In this document: one piece after another, positions 30,921 through 43,937 of the stretch | Layout of the letters: each line of letters opens with the position of its first letter | Position numbering within the stretch: position 1 is the stretch's first letter | Source of the DNA: Atrichornis clamosus | Lineage: Eukaryota; Chordata; Aves; Passeriformes; Menuridae | DNA: 64,000 nt | Assembly (NCBI GenBank): GCA_013400975.1 | Contig: WBMZ01015705.1 | Location: 20,396 to 84,395, forward strand | Direction of reading: 5' to 3' | Notes under the pieces: generated by a model | Told to the model about the DNA's origin: nothing | The model's input: only the letters and a program-made list of their open reading frames with translations | Database searches by the model: none | Position numbers and translations under genes: made by a program

Positions 30921-33900
30921 CTGAGGAAAAACAGTGTAATTACACCTTTGGTTAGGGCTCAAATTTACAAAATCATTGAGATTTTTTGAAGAACAGGAGG
31001 CCATGTACCTTTTCTCATAAAGACACACCCAAATATCTTAAAAGCCCTGGTCCAATCTGTCTCTGCTCTAACACTATCCAAAAAGGGGATTTCTAATCAG
31101 ATAATGATTTTGCCATAATTTCACCCCTGAAATCGTCACAGTCAGCACTGCAAGTTTTCCAAATAACCCATCTGCAAGTGGCCTGCACAGCCAGGTTGTG
31201 CACCAAGGCAGAAGCGTGTCCTCACCCCAGCCCTGCCGGGAGGTGGCAGTGCCTGAACACGGTTGGAGCGAGGCACTTGTCTGGCCATTTCTGGGCTCTG
31301 CCCTGCCTCTTGCTGCGCCCGTGTGTTACAGAGGACACACTCTCTTTGCTCCTTGCTGTGAAGCGATGTTGCACGTGGGGAAAAATCATCAATTATTTAT
31401 ATTGTGAATGGTTAGCTGTGGATGATTAACAATGACTTCTGAGACTCTGTGTCCCCTTGTCTTTTAAGTGATACCAGCAGTGAGAGATTGCACGCAGAAG
31501 GATACAGACTATGTCCCACACTTGCATGGAGGGGAGTGAGGGTGGTATACGAGTTGAATAATATAGGGAAACATTAAGCCAGCAATTGTAATTACCAGAC
31601 CCAAGTTTAGTGAAGACAGAAAGACTGCAAGGCATGCAGAAGGAGAACAAAAAAATGGAATCCTGTGAAAAAACAGTGATGTAATGCAAATACAGCTGAG
31701 AACAACAGTCTTCCAGTTAGAGTTCCCTGAAGTCAGGCTAGAGCTGTGCATCTATCTCCAAATACGTACTTTTTTCTTTTCTGTCATATTTGTAGTAATT
31801 GACATGAAGACCCACCGGGTTCCTTGGCATATAATTAACTCTTCATGGAGTATAACCATTGCTTCCCTGAGGCAGTGGAAGCTTGCACATTTCTTGAAAG
31901 CCAGAGAACAGAGGAAACAAGAGGCAGCTGGGGAAAGATTTACACTACTGTCCATTAAAATTCGTGACTTCAAACGTAAATAGCCCCTGGATGACCAGTC
32001 CAGTATAAATGTGCACAGATCATTAACTCCCCTCATCTGTCCACAATCACAAATGCCTTAAAAATGTCAGTTAAGAAATTGTGAGGTCCAAGCCTTGCCT
32101 AACTGTGTCAGAGTGCTTGTGTAGGAGTGCCACTGCACCTGCAGTTACACTGCCCACCTAGCATGCTCCATGTGCCAGCAGTTAGGCCAGCTGAGTGCCA
32201 GGGTCCCCGTGCCTCTGCCCTGTTAGAAATGCAACACACGACAAAAAAACAGAAAAAAATAGAAAAATATTCGCAAAGAACAGTTCAATGACACTGTCCA
32301 GTCACACTGCCACCTGCCAGTGGCATTGACATCAACATCTGTTCTTTCTCCTTGCTGCTTGATAAAGTGAAATTGTGCCAGTTTCAGCAACAGCAAGAGT
32401 GCCAAGACTATAATTGCAGAACTAAGCAACAGAACAGGTAGCAGAGAACTTTTACAGCTGTTTCTTGAACAGCTTGAAGATTTTTCTTTAAAAACATTAC
32501 ACACTCATGCACACATGCACATGTGGTTTCTTGTCATTCTTTCCTACTTGAGTTCAATAATGCCCTGTCCTCAGTTTTTCCTGCACAGCCACTGCAGCTA
32601 TATCATCCTGTCTTGTTCTAATTTATGTTCGGATTTCACCAATGTCACCAAATGATTTCTCTCTGACTGGTGTATCAGGTTCCACCTCCAGTAACCTGAG
32701 CCCGTGATGAGCTGGCAAAGAATTGCCAACGTCAGTTTTCAGTGATACTTCTAGAAGATAGCTAGGAAATTCTATGGAAGGGAGTGGCTGTCGGGAGCAC
32801 GGATACATCAAGAGATGCAGGAGAGAAACAAGTTCCCTGAGCTTGTCAAAGAGAATCACTTTGGGGCATTTTTTTCCTCTCTGTTTTGGAGCAGTTGTTA
32901 ATTGATGGTTTTGTCTTGGTTTGATTTTTCTTTTCCCAAAATATATGTATTTAGAGCCAATGCTTCCTTATTTTTCCCCAGTAATGACACATCTTAGCCA
33001 CAGTTGGGTATAAACACCTAGATTATCAATGTCATTTTGTTTCAGCAAAATTTCCACTGTTGCCACTAAATCCCCCAAAGTGGGCTATTTCTATGTGTGC
33101 AGGAGCATTTCTGTTCTAGCAGCTCCCACAGGCCTCATTCTTCTGACTTCTGTGCAAACACATGCTTAAGTTACTACTTAAGGAGCACCAGCACGCAGAC
33201 CTCTCCCAAAACTCTGATGCTCCCTCTGACTGTCCAAGGACAATGTAGAGAAGCAATGCACAACAAAGATCAGTCATCACCAAGAGGAAGGTTCCCAACC
33301 TCCTTCTCCCAGTGTGTCTGGTGTTTTAGACCTTATAGCCTCTTTAAGACAGCAAGTACAAAATTGTACAGATATTCATTATCAGATTACATTGGTGTAA
33401 CAGGACTACACACACCGTGCACTGAGGAGCCACCTCATTTTTTGCAGACTTCTAATGCTCTAGAGCACCAAGTCTTTTTTTTTCCTTTTTTTTCCTTTGC
33501 AAATGTGTTGTTGACTCTGTCATAGATACATGTATATCTTTGGCTATTTTAAAATTTTATATTCACTGGTATTACTGCTTCCCCAGGGGCATGCAGCAAT
33601 GAGGTACTATTTTTAAACTCCTCAGTCAGCCATTACTTCCTTTTTGTCTGTCCACTCTGTAGCTGCCACAGGGAGTCAGCATGGCATTCCTCATCTTTTT
33701 GTGGTTTCTACTTATAAGGAATAAGCAGAACAAGTAGTGGTTCTTGTTGGTGCTGGAGTACTGCACAAGTTAGATTACAGGAAAAAGTACAGATTGAATC
33801 ATGCCTCAGAAATTCACCCTCCAGTGTCACATTGTACCCGGGTTAATGCAAACCAGAACTCCCACTACACAAGCACAAGTACAAAGCTCACAGTTTGTTC

Positions 33901-36308
33901 CCAAAACTCCCACAACTTTTTCCATGCCAGCTATATAAAACAAACAAACAAAAAAAGAACCGAATGAAACACCAAAACCCAACAAGATTTAATAATATGA
34001 CACATTCTTGTGTTTGTTTTCAGAACTGTATGTGAGCAATTTTATGAGTCATTTAATTACAATGAAGCCAAGGCCTGAACAAAGAAATACACTCAAGGTT
34101 TGCTTGGGTTGAAGAGAATCCCTGTCTTACTTTCCCCCAAAATGAAAAGGTCCCAATATGTTTGAATTGCAGATATAAGGAAGGAAGAAGACATCAGATG
34201 CCACACCAACACTGGACTCTGATACTGCTGTGAGAATGGTGGTACCAACATCTTTTGTTTGAAAAGTGACCTATTTGGTGGTGGTGTGCTGCCAGGCCCA
34301 CAAAGATGGCATGTCTCATTGCTTGGCCACCAAGCCCCAGCAGGAACCTACTGATCACTGCAGATTAATAAGCATTTGTGGAATAAAACTGCAAATACAC
34401 CTCTGCACCTAACATAAACATCACACACTGAAAATGTCATCCAAACAGGGACATGCACTTGAAAGGGAAGGAGAGTTTATCCCTGTCATCAGTAAATGCA
34501 GCCAGACCTTGCTCCTTCTTCCACAAAGAGCTGATCTACTGCCACTGTGCTTATGTCCTGGCTAGGAGATGTGCTCGAATACCTTTTGGGTGTCACTGGG
34601 AAATCAGTAACTTCAAAAGGTGGGGTGGGATGGGAAGGGGGACAGATGCTACATGTATCAGTTGCAAAAAAACCTATCAAACACACTTCCACTCATAAGC
34701 TAAGAAACTTAAAGTAGCTGGAAATTGGGTCTGGGACATTCAGGTCACCAGTAAGGCTCAACTTGCACCCTAGCAAGTCATACCATCTTTGTAGAGGTAC
34801 TGTGATAGAACACAGTTTAGAAAAGCCTTTTCATCTTGGAAAACAATGCCCATGTAAGATTAAATTACTGTGCTTTCATTGGTTGATTTATTTATTTTCC
34901 TTAAGTTGTGCTTAGAAACATGGAACCGTGTATGAATATGCCTTACTTCAGAAATATTTTATTCTCACCACCAATTAACAGTCATGTACCTTCCAGTCTT
35001 GCTGTTGGTTGCAGCAAGCCCACAGCAGCAGGACAAACTTGGGCAAGATCTACCCATTTCAAGGAAGAAAAGCTTGCAGATGCTGCTGGATGCTCACTGC
35101 ACTTCTGCGTGGCCTTCTGTATTCCTGTTGGGCTGACCATAACCTGCCACCAATTCCTCTGCCACCCAGAGAAACTCCTTCGGCCCTCGGCAAGTTATTG
35201 TGCAAAGGGCAATGGTCAGCTGCCAGTCATAAGAGACTTCTGTGGGAAAATGCTCCAGACCGTGGTGGAATGGCAAAAAAACACCTGGTACCACCTTCAG
35301 CCACTGCTGGGGAACAGGATCTGGGATCCCGCTCCACTGAGGTGACCACAACCCTGGCACAGCAAAGCAGCACTGCTGTTCTGCAGTACCAATCGCTGCT
35401 GGAGACCCAGGGACAGAAACTGGGGATGCCAATGCAAATCTCAGAAGAAGAGTTGGTAGCAGTGCTGTGTCTGTCTTTTAGACAAGTGCTGATCAGCCTA
35501 ATTATTGTTTCCTCTTCCCATATTTCAGACAGCCTTTTTCGAGGCTGTCCCAGCAGGAATGCCAGTCTACCTGTCTGTGCAAGGAAAGCAAAGGAAAAAA
35601 TGAGGCTGTAGATGTCATTACAGGAATGACGACACATGGAGCAAGTGTGCATGTTGTTGGTGGGGATTTTTTCTTATATTCTGGGAAACTGTCTCTTTTC
35701 CATAGTAGACTGTGCTTTTTGAGTTAAACTTTCCCCCCCTTTTAGTTACAGCATATAACTTTCTTTAGACTGAAAAACATATACCTAGCTTTAGATGATC
35801 AAATGAAGCTAAAGGACCCAGACAGAAGTCAATACTCTTTTATAGTGAATAGCCAAGTGCCCATAAATTTCAAGGTCAGGATTCAAATCAGGGTTTGCAG
35901 GTTTTTTTCTGACCTGTAACTCAAAACCACTTCAAATTGGTTCTATGATGCCAACAGCTTATTTGTTTCAGCTCCTCACAGTCTGCATGTGACAATGAAT
36001 AAACCAAAAGGTCACTACCCTTAAAGCTCTTCAGAAATACTTCCCAGCCATAAACTCAACAAAGACATAAACAAAACCAGCTCAAACCAGCCAAGTTTCC
36101 AAAACTGCAGAGATTGACAGGGAGGTTGGGGCACACACCTGTAGATCTGAACAGCCTGAACAGGTGGTCTCATCCGATCTTTCTCTCACCCAAAGGATGA
36201 AATCCCCCTCCAGTTGAACATCTCTCAGGTAGAATGAGTGTGCAAGAAGCTCACCAGAGGTCCCCAAAGTTTAACAAAAAAGAGAACTCTTTTATTTCTG
36301 TCACTGTG

Positions 36309-36337
36309 CATATACACACACACACATACACACACAG
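36309..36337. repeat. CA microsatellite
   Basis: Interrupted (CA)n: CATATACACACACACACATA followed by CACACACAG. A simple dinucleotide repeat of about 29 bp. Confidence 0.9.
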
Positions 36338-38193
36338 ATGCATGTAGACAGGGATACTTTTGAGACAACATGCCTTATTAAGAAAAAGGCAAATAGCAAG
36401 ATCTGATTTTGAAATTTCCTGCCTTCTTTATACTCCCACTTCTCTAGAAAATCTCTGTTTCTGTTGTTATCTGCAATTTTTCCTGTATTTTCAAGTCCCC
36501 AGTAAAATCATGAAAAGGCTTTGGGCCTAACATGAAAATGAGCAGATTCCCCCTCAAAGGCAGGAAGGAAAAGTATCTCCTGTGATCTGTCACTTTGCAG
36601 TCACTAAATTCATTTAACCTGGAGGAAAGCGTTTTAAAGAGCTATCCTCCAGAATGATAGCACAGAACTGACAGATCAGACAACAAAATTGTTTTAATAC
36701 ATTCCAGATGTATTGCTTCAGTGAAGTTAATACACAGATTAATCTGAATTACTGTTCCTACAGTTGTCGCTCTTCAATTCTCTCAGGGCTACATGCCAAT
36801 TTTTTTCTGCTTTCAACTCATGGCTTTCAACAAAGTCAGGCCAAGGGAGTACACAATTTAGTCCCAAGTAACTGGTTATGTATTTGAAGCCGCTGCCAGC
36901 TTTTTATGAGCTCAGTTCAAAATGACATTTAGCGAGGTTTGAAGCATCTTAGATAAGACTGATGCTGAAGAAATAGAGGAGAATCATCAGCAGGGAAAAA
37001 AAAAATAGGAAAAGCAGTATCCTACTAAAACAATAGATTAAAACCTGCACACATGTTATTCCCGAGTTACCAAAGTAAATGTGCACCCTTAACAGAAATT
37101 CTCAAATTATGACAGGATATGCAAAGTTCCTTGAATCTTACAGCTTCAGCTGTAGGGAAGTGATTTATTCTGTACCATTAAAATGCTTAGCTGCAAAGCA
37201 GAGATCAGAATTGAATGTTCTGTTCAAATACTTACATAAATCGTCAGGAAAGTAGGAAGACAGCTCTGATACCATCTTAATGGAATCAGCATTATTTACT
37301 TAAGAAAAAACAGTATTTCGAAAAGATTAAAAAGGACCAAAAAAAAAAGAAGTTAAAGCAATGTTAATGGTGGAGCAATCCAAACTACCTCTGAAGAAAT
37401 AGCAGAAATTCAGAAGTAAAGATTAATGTCTGAAACTCTTTTGTAGGCTAGTATATGAACTTCTGCTGTTATGAATAAATGAATTTGAAATTATTCTTTG
37501 GCTGCTAGATTTTATGAACTATTACCATAATCACATAAATTTCCTTTTTCTCATATAAATCTATGTATAGCATAAGACTTCCCTTTCAGTGCCATGATCA
37601 GAGAAATTGTTTGAATGAAGACATTAAAGCAGTGAGACTCCAATTAATGTATGAAACATTCTAAATCTGTCAAAATGAGCTGCTTGGATTACTGCTAGAC
37701 CCAGAAAACCTCAAACGATGGAAGATGAAGGTGAATAGCAACTAGGATGGGGAGAGCCGCCCCCCTCCCCCACCCTGTTTGATGCCAGAGTATGTCCTTT
37801 TGCAGCCAAATTGTCCTTTTCCTGGTCTACAAGAGATGAACAACAAAGTTTTATTTAAAATGAGAGTCAAGAAGGAGAATGTACAACAGAGTACAATTTT
37901 GAAAGGCAGTGACTTTAGCCATCTTGCTGAAGAAGTATAATCTGTCTGATGTAGATGGATGGGGAAAGAGGAGAAAAGAGAGCAACACTGATGCCTGTGC
38001 TTAAAAGAGAAGTTTTACATAATAGCTGAAAGAACAAGATTCTTACACTGAAAAATTGTAAGCTACTTGTCAGAAATTGGCATAAAGTTTAGGAGACCTG
38101 ACAAACAGCTGTTTCATGTAAAAATATTTTGTGGACTTTCTTTTCTATATCTTCAGTTCTTCATCTCTTCATCTGCATCTTTTATGTGTGTTA

Positions 38194-38213
38194 GGTATAC
38201 ACACACATATACA
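38194..38213. repeat. Short CA/TA dinucleotide run
   Basis: GTATACACACACATATACAA, a short imperfect alternating purine-pyrimidine run. Confidence 0.7.
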
Positions 38214-41200
38214 ATCAGGAAACCTTTTATGGACATGTAGATCAAACTGTTGTTCAAAGAAGTAAATTAGGACAAATTTACCAGCCTGCACTGAAGTGAC
38301 ACTCTTCATGCCTCAGTGCATCCCATGAGAACTCAAGGGCCCTGTTCTTTACTTGAAAACAAATGAGGAAAACTACTTTTTGACACTGTTCGGGGGTCTC
38401 TGGTGAACCCTCCTTCAGTGAGCCCAGAGACATAAATGAAGAAATTATCCGCTCTTACCCCTGTGCTGAACCACTGACTTTGGTGAGAATATCCCTCTAG
38501 TAAAAATAAATATTTACAAAACAGACTCCTTCTCGGTGTATGGAAATCCCCCATCTCTCTTTCAGAAGTCAAGAAGAGGTAGTGTTTATTATTTCTTCTT
38601 TGACCTGTCTAAGAAATACGTGCTGCAGTGGGGAGACATGAAGATGTCCTTATCCTGGGAATTTTTCTAGGCTGGGTGATATTTTGCAGTCTTTGCAGTA
38701 GGAAATATCTGGTCCTGGCAGACCAAGGCTCTTCACATGGCGAGCTGTGCTGGTGCAGGAGGGGCCAAGGTGTTCGCCAGCAGTGAGAGGATGGATGGCA
38801 GAGGACAGGCACCAAAGCCCACAGTACCTAAGCCAGGAACCATGTAGGAAAATTGCCTGTCAGGGACAGCTGCCCCTGTGGCTGCTGGTTGCCCCCTTCA
38901 CCTTCCTTGGCTGCCCCACACATGACACTGCAGCTGCTGTAGCCACTTTGGCCACTCAGCAAGGCTGAGCAGGAGGAAGGCCTTGTGTGGGGGAAAGGTG
39001 ATGCTGCCCATAGCAGTATTAGATAGCATTTCTTCCACACTTCACCTTCATTAATATCACCTCAATAGAAACATTTGCTCCACCTTCTTTATGTGTTTAG
39101 AGGGGGCTGAAGCAGAAGGGAAATAACCAACTTTCGCTATCCTCCCTTCAGATTCTGAGTATTTATACATTTTTCAATTTTTCTCAGTGTTGCTTCTAGT
39201 CTACCTAGCAGTCATATTGCAGGTCTGACAGCTCATGGACTGAACTAAACAAGTTCACAATCAGTGCTTGATGCAGACAAGTGGTAAGTACCATTCAGAG
39301 CTTCATATCGTTCCATATATTATACAAATTGTATCCTAGTTTCACTTCAATATGCTCCTCAAGCTGTCTGTAGGAGGAAGGGGATTATAAAGGGTATGTA
39401 GCCTGATAAACAGAAGGATAAACCAGTCCTCCTAGCAAGTTTCAGCCACTACTCTCTTGTCTCCTTGAGTGCCTTTAGGATACGTGTGCTGGCTGGAACT
39501 GAACTTAGTTGGAGAGACAAAGAAGATTTGATCTCCAAGCACCATCCTACATGAGGGTTCTGGCACAACCTTCTCTCCTGATAAGTGGTCTTTACATGTT
39601 TCATTCCTTTGCTTCCCTCTGACAGTAATATCAGAGTGAAACCTATCAGTGGTCTAGATGTACCTCATAATTTTGACCACTGTGAAGAAATTTGTCAGCT
39701 TAGACTGAGTAGTTTTACACAGTGGTCACTTTATTTCATAAAAATTTGCGAGTATTTCCTCCCTGTAATTGTTACGCTTTATTTCAAGAATCACTGTTAA
39801 GCCTAGCCAATGTATTATGATCAGAGCAAAAAACTTAATTTTCAGGACACAACAGCTGTATTTTGAAGCTGTTGTTTGTTACAGGGATATTGGCAGAATA
39901 ATCACCCTCTCTCAAATTAATTCATCCAGGACAAATATGTGTTCCTCGTGGCCAAAAATCCTGCTTTTCTATTACATTTGTGCTTCTTGAGAGCTTACTA
40001 TGATGTATGGTATCACTTGAAAATGCTGTAGTAATGAGCAGGTGTGCCACTTTGCTGCACCTTTCTCAAGACTTAGAAAAAAATTCTTAGATAAATGCTT
40101 TTACCACCCTCCAGCTAACTCATTAGGAAATATGGCATTTAATAATTGCATTATTAAAAATTATTACTAATATATTAAAAAGGTCTTTTTCGTGTATATT
40201 GAAAGGTTTGCAGTCATATATCATTTATATACGATAAGCTGAGTCATATTCATTGCCAGGGTAATATCTACCAATTCCACTGAAGCTATATTAGGAATAA
40301 ATTTTGCTCATGACGTCTGTGTTTGTATTTTATATTAGCTACATTGTATTATCTCCCTCCACAGGCACAATTGCATGTACGTCAAACTCGATTTGATGCA
40401 ATTAGCTAGGAATAAATGATCTTGTTTTGGCTTGTTTCAACAGCTTGAGCCATTTTCACCCTGTTCCCACAAGATCTTTCTGCCTGCAGAAATCTCTTGG
40501 CAGTTCTTCAACTCTGATCTGAAGTCAACCTGAGAAGGTACAAATCCTTTTTGTACATTTACTGTACAAACACAGTTGTTGCTGCCTATTTTTTTCTACA
40601 GCATGTCAAAGCTTTTGCAGGCGGTTTATGAGAAATAGTAATTTAAAGCAATTTTTAGGGCTTATACACTTGCATATGGAAAGCAAGGGTATCAATCATA
40701 TTTCAGGTGCTTGTGAGAAACACACCTTTAGATATCTATTGCAACTTAAGCTCCTAAATTGCTTCTATCTTTATAGGAAAGTATTTGCAAGCTATCAGTT
40801 GTGTGCTGTCATTCAGACATACTCTGGTCTATTGACACACACAAAAGAAATAAGAATGGGAGTTATGTGTTTTTCACTAGTAGGGAAATTGACAACCTGC
40901 TTCAAAACACTCTGCAGCTAGCAGAGGAAGAGGCTATCTTTTCTTCACTGTCAGACTGTGGTTCAGACTTGAAAAATCTTGGAGAAAGCACAGAGCACAG
41001 ACAGGGATTTGGGCACCCTCCCCTTTAAACTCCTCCACAGGAAAACACTGTGTTGGCTAGCACGCAGATACACACTTCTGTTGCCTTTCTGAGAGTCTAG
41101 TGTTGACAAGAAAAGAGACTCGGTTTTGACTGAACTAACACCATCTGGGCATATTAGGAGCAGAAAGGAATTTGGCATATGCATAAGGAAAAGGCCCACA

Positions 41201-42104
41201 CTTCATCCCAAGGCAGAGGGTGCTTCAAAGAGCACCGTAAGCTGCTGAAAAAGCAACAGTACTCCTCATTTCTCTGGTTACAGTCTAACAGGTGTTCATG
41301 AAACATGCACTGTCCAGCACCAAATCAGGCATCCAGCAAATATGGAAATAGCAAAAGAAAGGCAGCAGCTATTTACAGCACCCACTTGAATCTGCCTGCT
41401 CTTGTTCACTAAATATTCTGATGGCCAGCTCTGGTTAGCTGAGCTGCCTTTTTACTCTGTGTGAACAGTGAGGATCAGATCCAAGACCTTTAGGTAATGC
41501 TGGAATAAAAGTGGTCAATATTACTGATATCCTAGCACTCAGGAGCTCACCTAGGTAGATCAGGACCTGGCACCAGCCCCCTCTACCACTCCAACCTGGA
41601 AGGAAGGTTGCAAGAACATTTATTTAGCACCTGATGTTGCTGTTCTATGGCACAAGATAAATCTCACTCCACCTGACATCTCTGATTTTCACATCAGTGC
41701 TTGGTGCTGACATCCAGTGGGGTTCCCTGTGCTCTCTGTGCTTCCATGCTCTTGCAGCAGGCTGAGGAATGACAGCCCCTCACTCTGTCCTCATAGTGTG
41801 AAATGGAGAAACTCAACACCACAAGATGCCTTGTGTTAACAGAATTATAGAAAGTTTCAGAAAGCCGTTAGGGAAAGCCAGGGACAAAAGGTCCTTAAAA
41901 CGGCTACTAAAGAGGGAGAGGCAACAACCTCCAGCAGGGTAAGTCTCTGAAACTTACTGGTAGCTAGGAAGTTTTATACTGGAGGAGCATGTACTTTTGC
42001 TGGTCTAAGCATATGTCAGAGACAGGACATGTGAGTAGATGAATTTCCATTTCGATCCTGTATTGTTGGTTTTGTACTAAGAGTCAGTTTCATTTTCTTG
42101 CTTT

Positions 42105-43937
42105 CCAGGCCTAGTGAGATATTGCAGGAAGAAAATTAGAAGGGCCAAAAGCCAACTAGAATTTAATCTGGTTGCAGCCGTAAAATACAATAAAAATTGT
42201 TTCTATAAATACATCCACAACACAAGGAGGGCTAAGGAGAATCTCCATCCTTTAGTGGATGTGGTGTGAAGACACAGTGACTAAGGATGAGGGAAATACT
42301 GAGCTGCTTAATGCCTTCTTTGTTTCTGTTCTTAATAGTAAGACCAGTTGTGCTCCAAGTATCCAGACGTACGAGCTGGAAGAAAGGGCTGGGAAGCAGA
42401 ATGAAGCTCCATAAGCCAGACAGAAATGGTCAGCAACCTGCCACAAGATTTCCACACACAGGTCTGTGGGGTCAGATGGAATCCAGCTAAGGATACCGAA
42501 GAAGCTGGTGAAGCTGCTCACTGAGCCACTTTCTATCACTTACCATCAGTCCTGGTTAACCAGGAAGGTCCCAGGTAACTGGAGACCAGAAAATATGATG
42601 CCCACCCATAAGAAATGTGGGAAGGGGAATCCAGGGAATAGGCTTCATCTCAGTGCCAGGGAATGTCACGGAACAGATCATTTTGAGTTCCATCATGCAA
42701 AAAGCACAGGACAACCAGGTGATGAGATCCAACCAGCATGGGTTTAGGAAAGGTAAATCCTGACTGACCAACATGATCTCCTTCTATGACAGGGTGACCG
42801 ACCTAGTGGATGATGGAAAGACTGCGGGTGTTGTCCACATGGACCTTAGACAAGCATTTTATATCATTTCCCAGATATTCTCATGGAGAAACTGGCTTCC
42901 CATGGCTTGGACAGGTGCTCTCTTCAGTGAGTTAAGGAATGTCTGGATGGCCAGGCTCAGAGAGTGGTGAATGGAAGTACACCCACCTGATGGCTGGTCA
43001 CTAGTGCTGTTCCCCAGGGCTCAGTATCAGAACTGGTCCTGACCTGGGTGAGGGGATCAAGTGCACCCTCAGTAAGTTCTCAGATAACAACAAGTTGAGT
43101 GGGAGTGTTGATCTGATGGAGGGTAGAAAGGATCTTCAAAAGGATCAGGACAGACTGGGTTGATGTACTGAGGCCAACTGTATGAGGTTCAACAAGGCAA
43201 AGTGCCAGGTTCTGCACTTGGGTCACAACAACCCCAGGCAGTGCCACAGACTACAGGCAGAGAGACTGGAGAGCTGCCTGGCAGAAAAGAACCTGGGGCT
43301 GCTGGTCAACAGTGGTTGAAAATGAGTGAGCTGTGCCCAGGTGGCCCAGAAGGCCAGTGACATCCTGGCCTGTATCAGCACTAGTGTGGCCAGCAGGACC
43401 AGGGCAGAGATTGTTCTCCTGCACTTGGCACTGGTGAGGCCACACCTCAAATCCTGTGTCCAGTTCTGGGCCGCTCACTACAAGAAGGACACTAAGGGGC
43501 TGGAGCAGAGGAGGGCAACAGAGACAGTGAAGGGTGTGGAGCACAAGTCCTGTGAGGAGCAGGTGAAGGGGTGGGGGTTGTTTAGCCTAGAGAAAAGGAG
43601 CTCAGGGGTGACTTTATCTCTCTCTACAACTGTCTGAAATGAGGGTGTATTGTGGTGGCAGTCAGTCTCTTCTCGCAGGGACAGGGCAAAGGAAAGAGAC
43701 TCTCTTTGCACCAGGGGAAGTTTAGATTGGATATTAGTAAAAATGCCTTTGGCAGACAGGTTGCCAAGCAGTGGAACAGACTGCCCAGGGAAGTGGTTGA
43801 GTCACCCTCCCTGGAGGTATTTAAAAACCTGGTGCTTAGGAACATGGTCTAGTAGTAGACTTGGCAGTGATATCTTAATGATTTTACTCAATAATCTAAA
43901 AGATATTTTCTGACCTAAATGATTCTACTATTCTATT
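42105..43937 (+). mobile_element. CR1 LINE, 5'-truncated, inactive
   Basis: The sense strand is +. Translation gives CR1 ORF2 pieces in order, in different frames: RKIRRAKSQLEFNL near 42.13 kb, IPKKLVKLLTEPLSITYHQS near 42.5 kb, SFYDRVTDLVDDGKTAGVVH near 42.8 kb, [20 protein letters not shown] near 43.4 kb, and KQWNRLPREVVESPSLEVFK near 43.8 kb. It ends with AAATGATTCTACTATTCTAT, the CR1 3' tail. Frameshifts and stops interrupt it, so it is not functional. The C-terminal KQWNRLPREVV segment differs from the copy in the SYK intron, pointing to a different CR1 subfamily. The 5' boundary is approximate. Confidence 0.92.

Larger units (their letters stand above)
29646..42104. other. Intergenic sequence, no recognised gene
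   Basis: About 12.5 kb downstream of SYK. No exon of a gene I know was found on either strand. It contains one well-flanked possible minus-strand exon (30612-30920), a hydrophobic open frame near 32.4 kb, a cluster of overlapping open frames near 35.0-35.6 kb and two CA-rich microsatellites. Composition varies, with richer GC around 31.2 and 35.2 kb. Confidence 0.6.

Noticed and set aside
33097..33525. 142-codon plus-strand open frame
   Set aside because: Low-information composition ending in a T-homopolymer-encoded Phe run; no splice sites or similarity.
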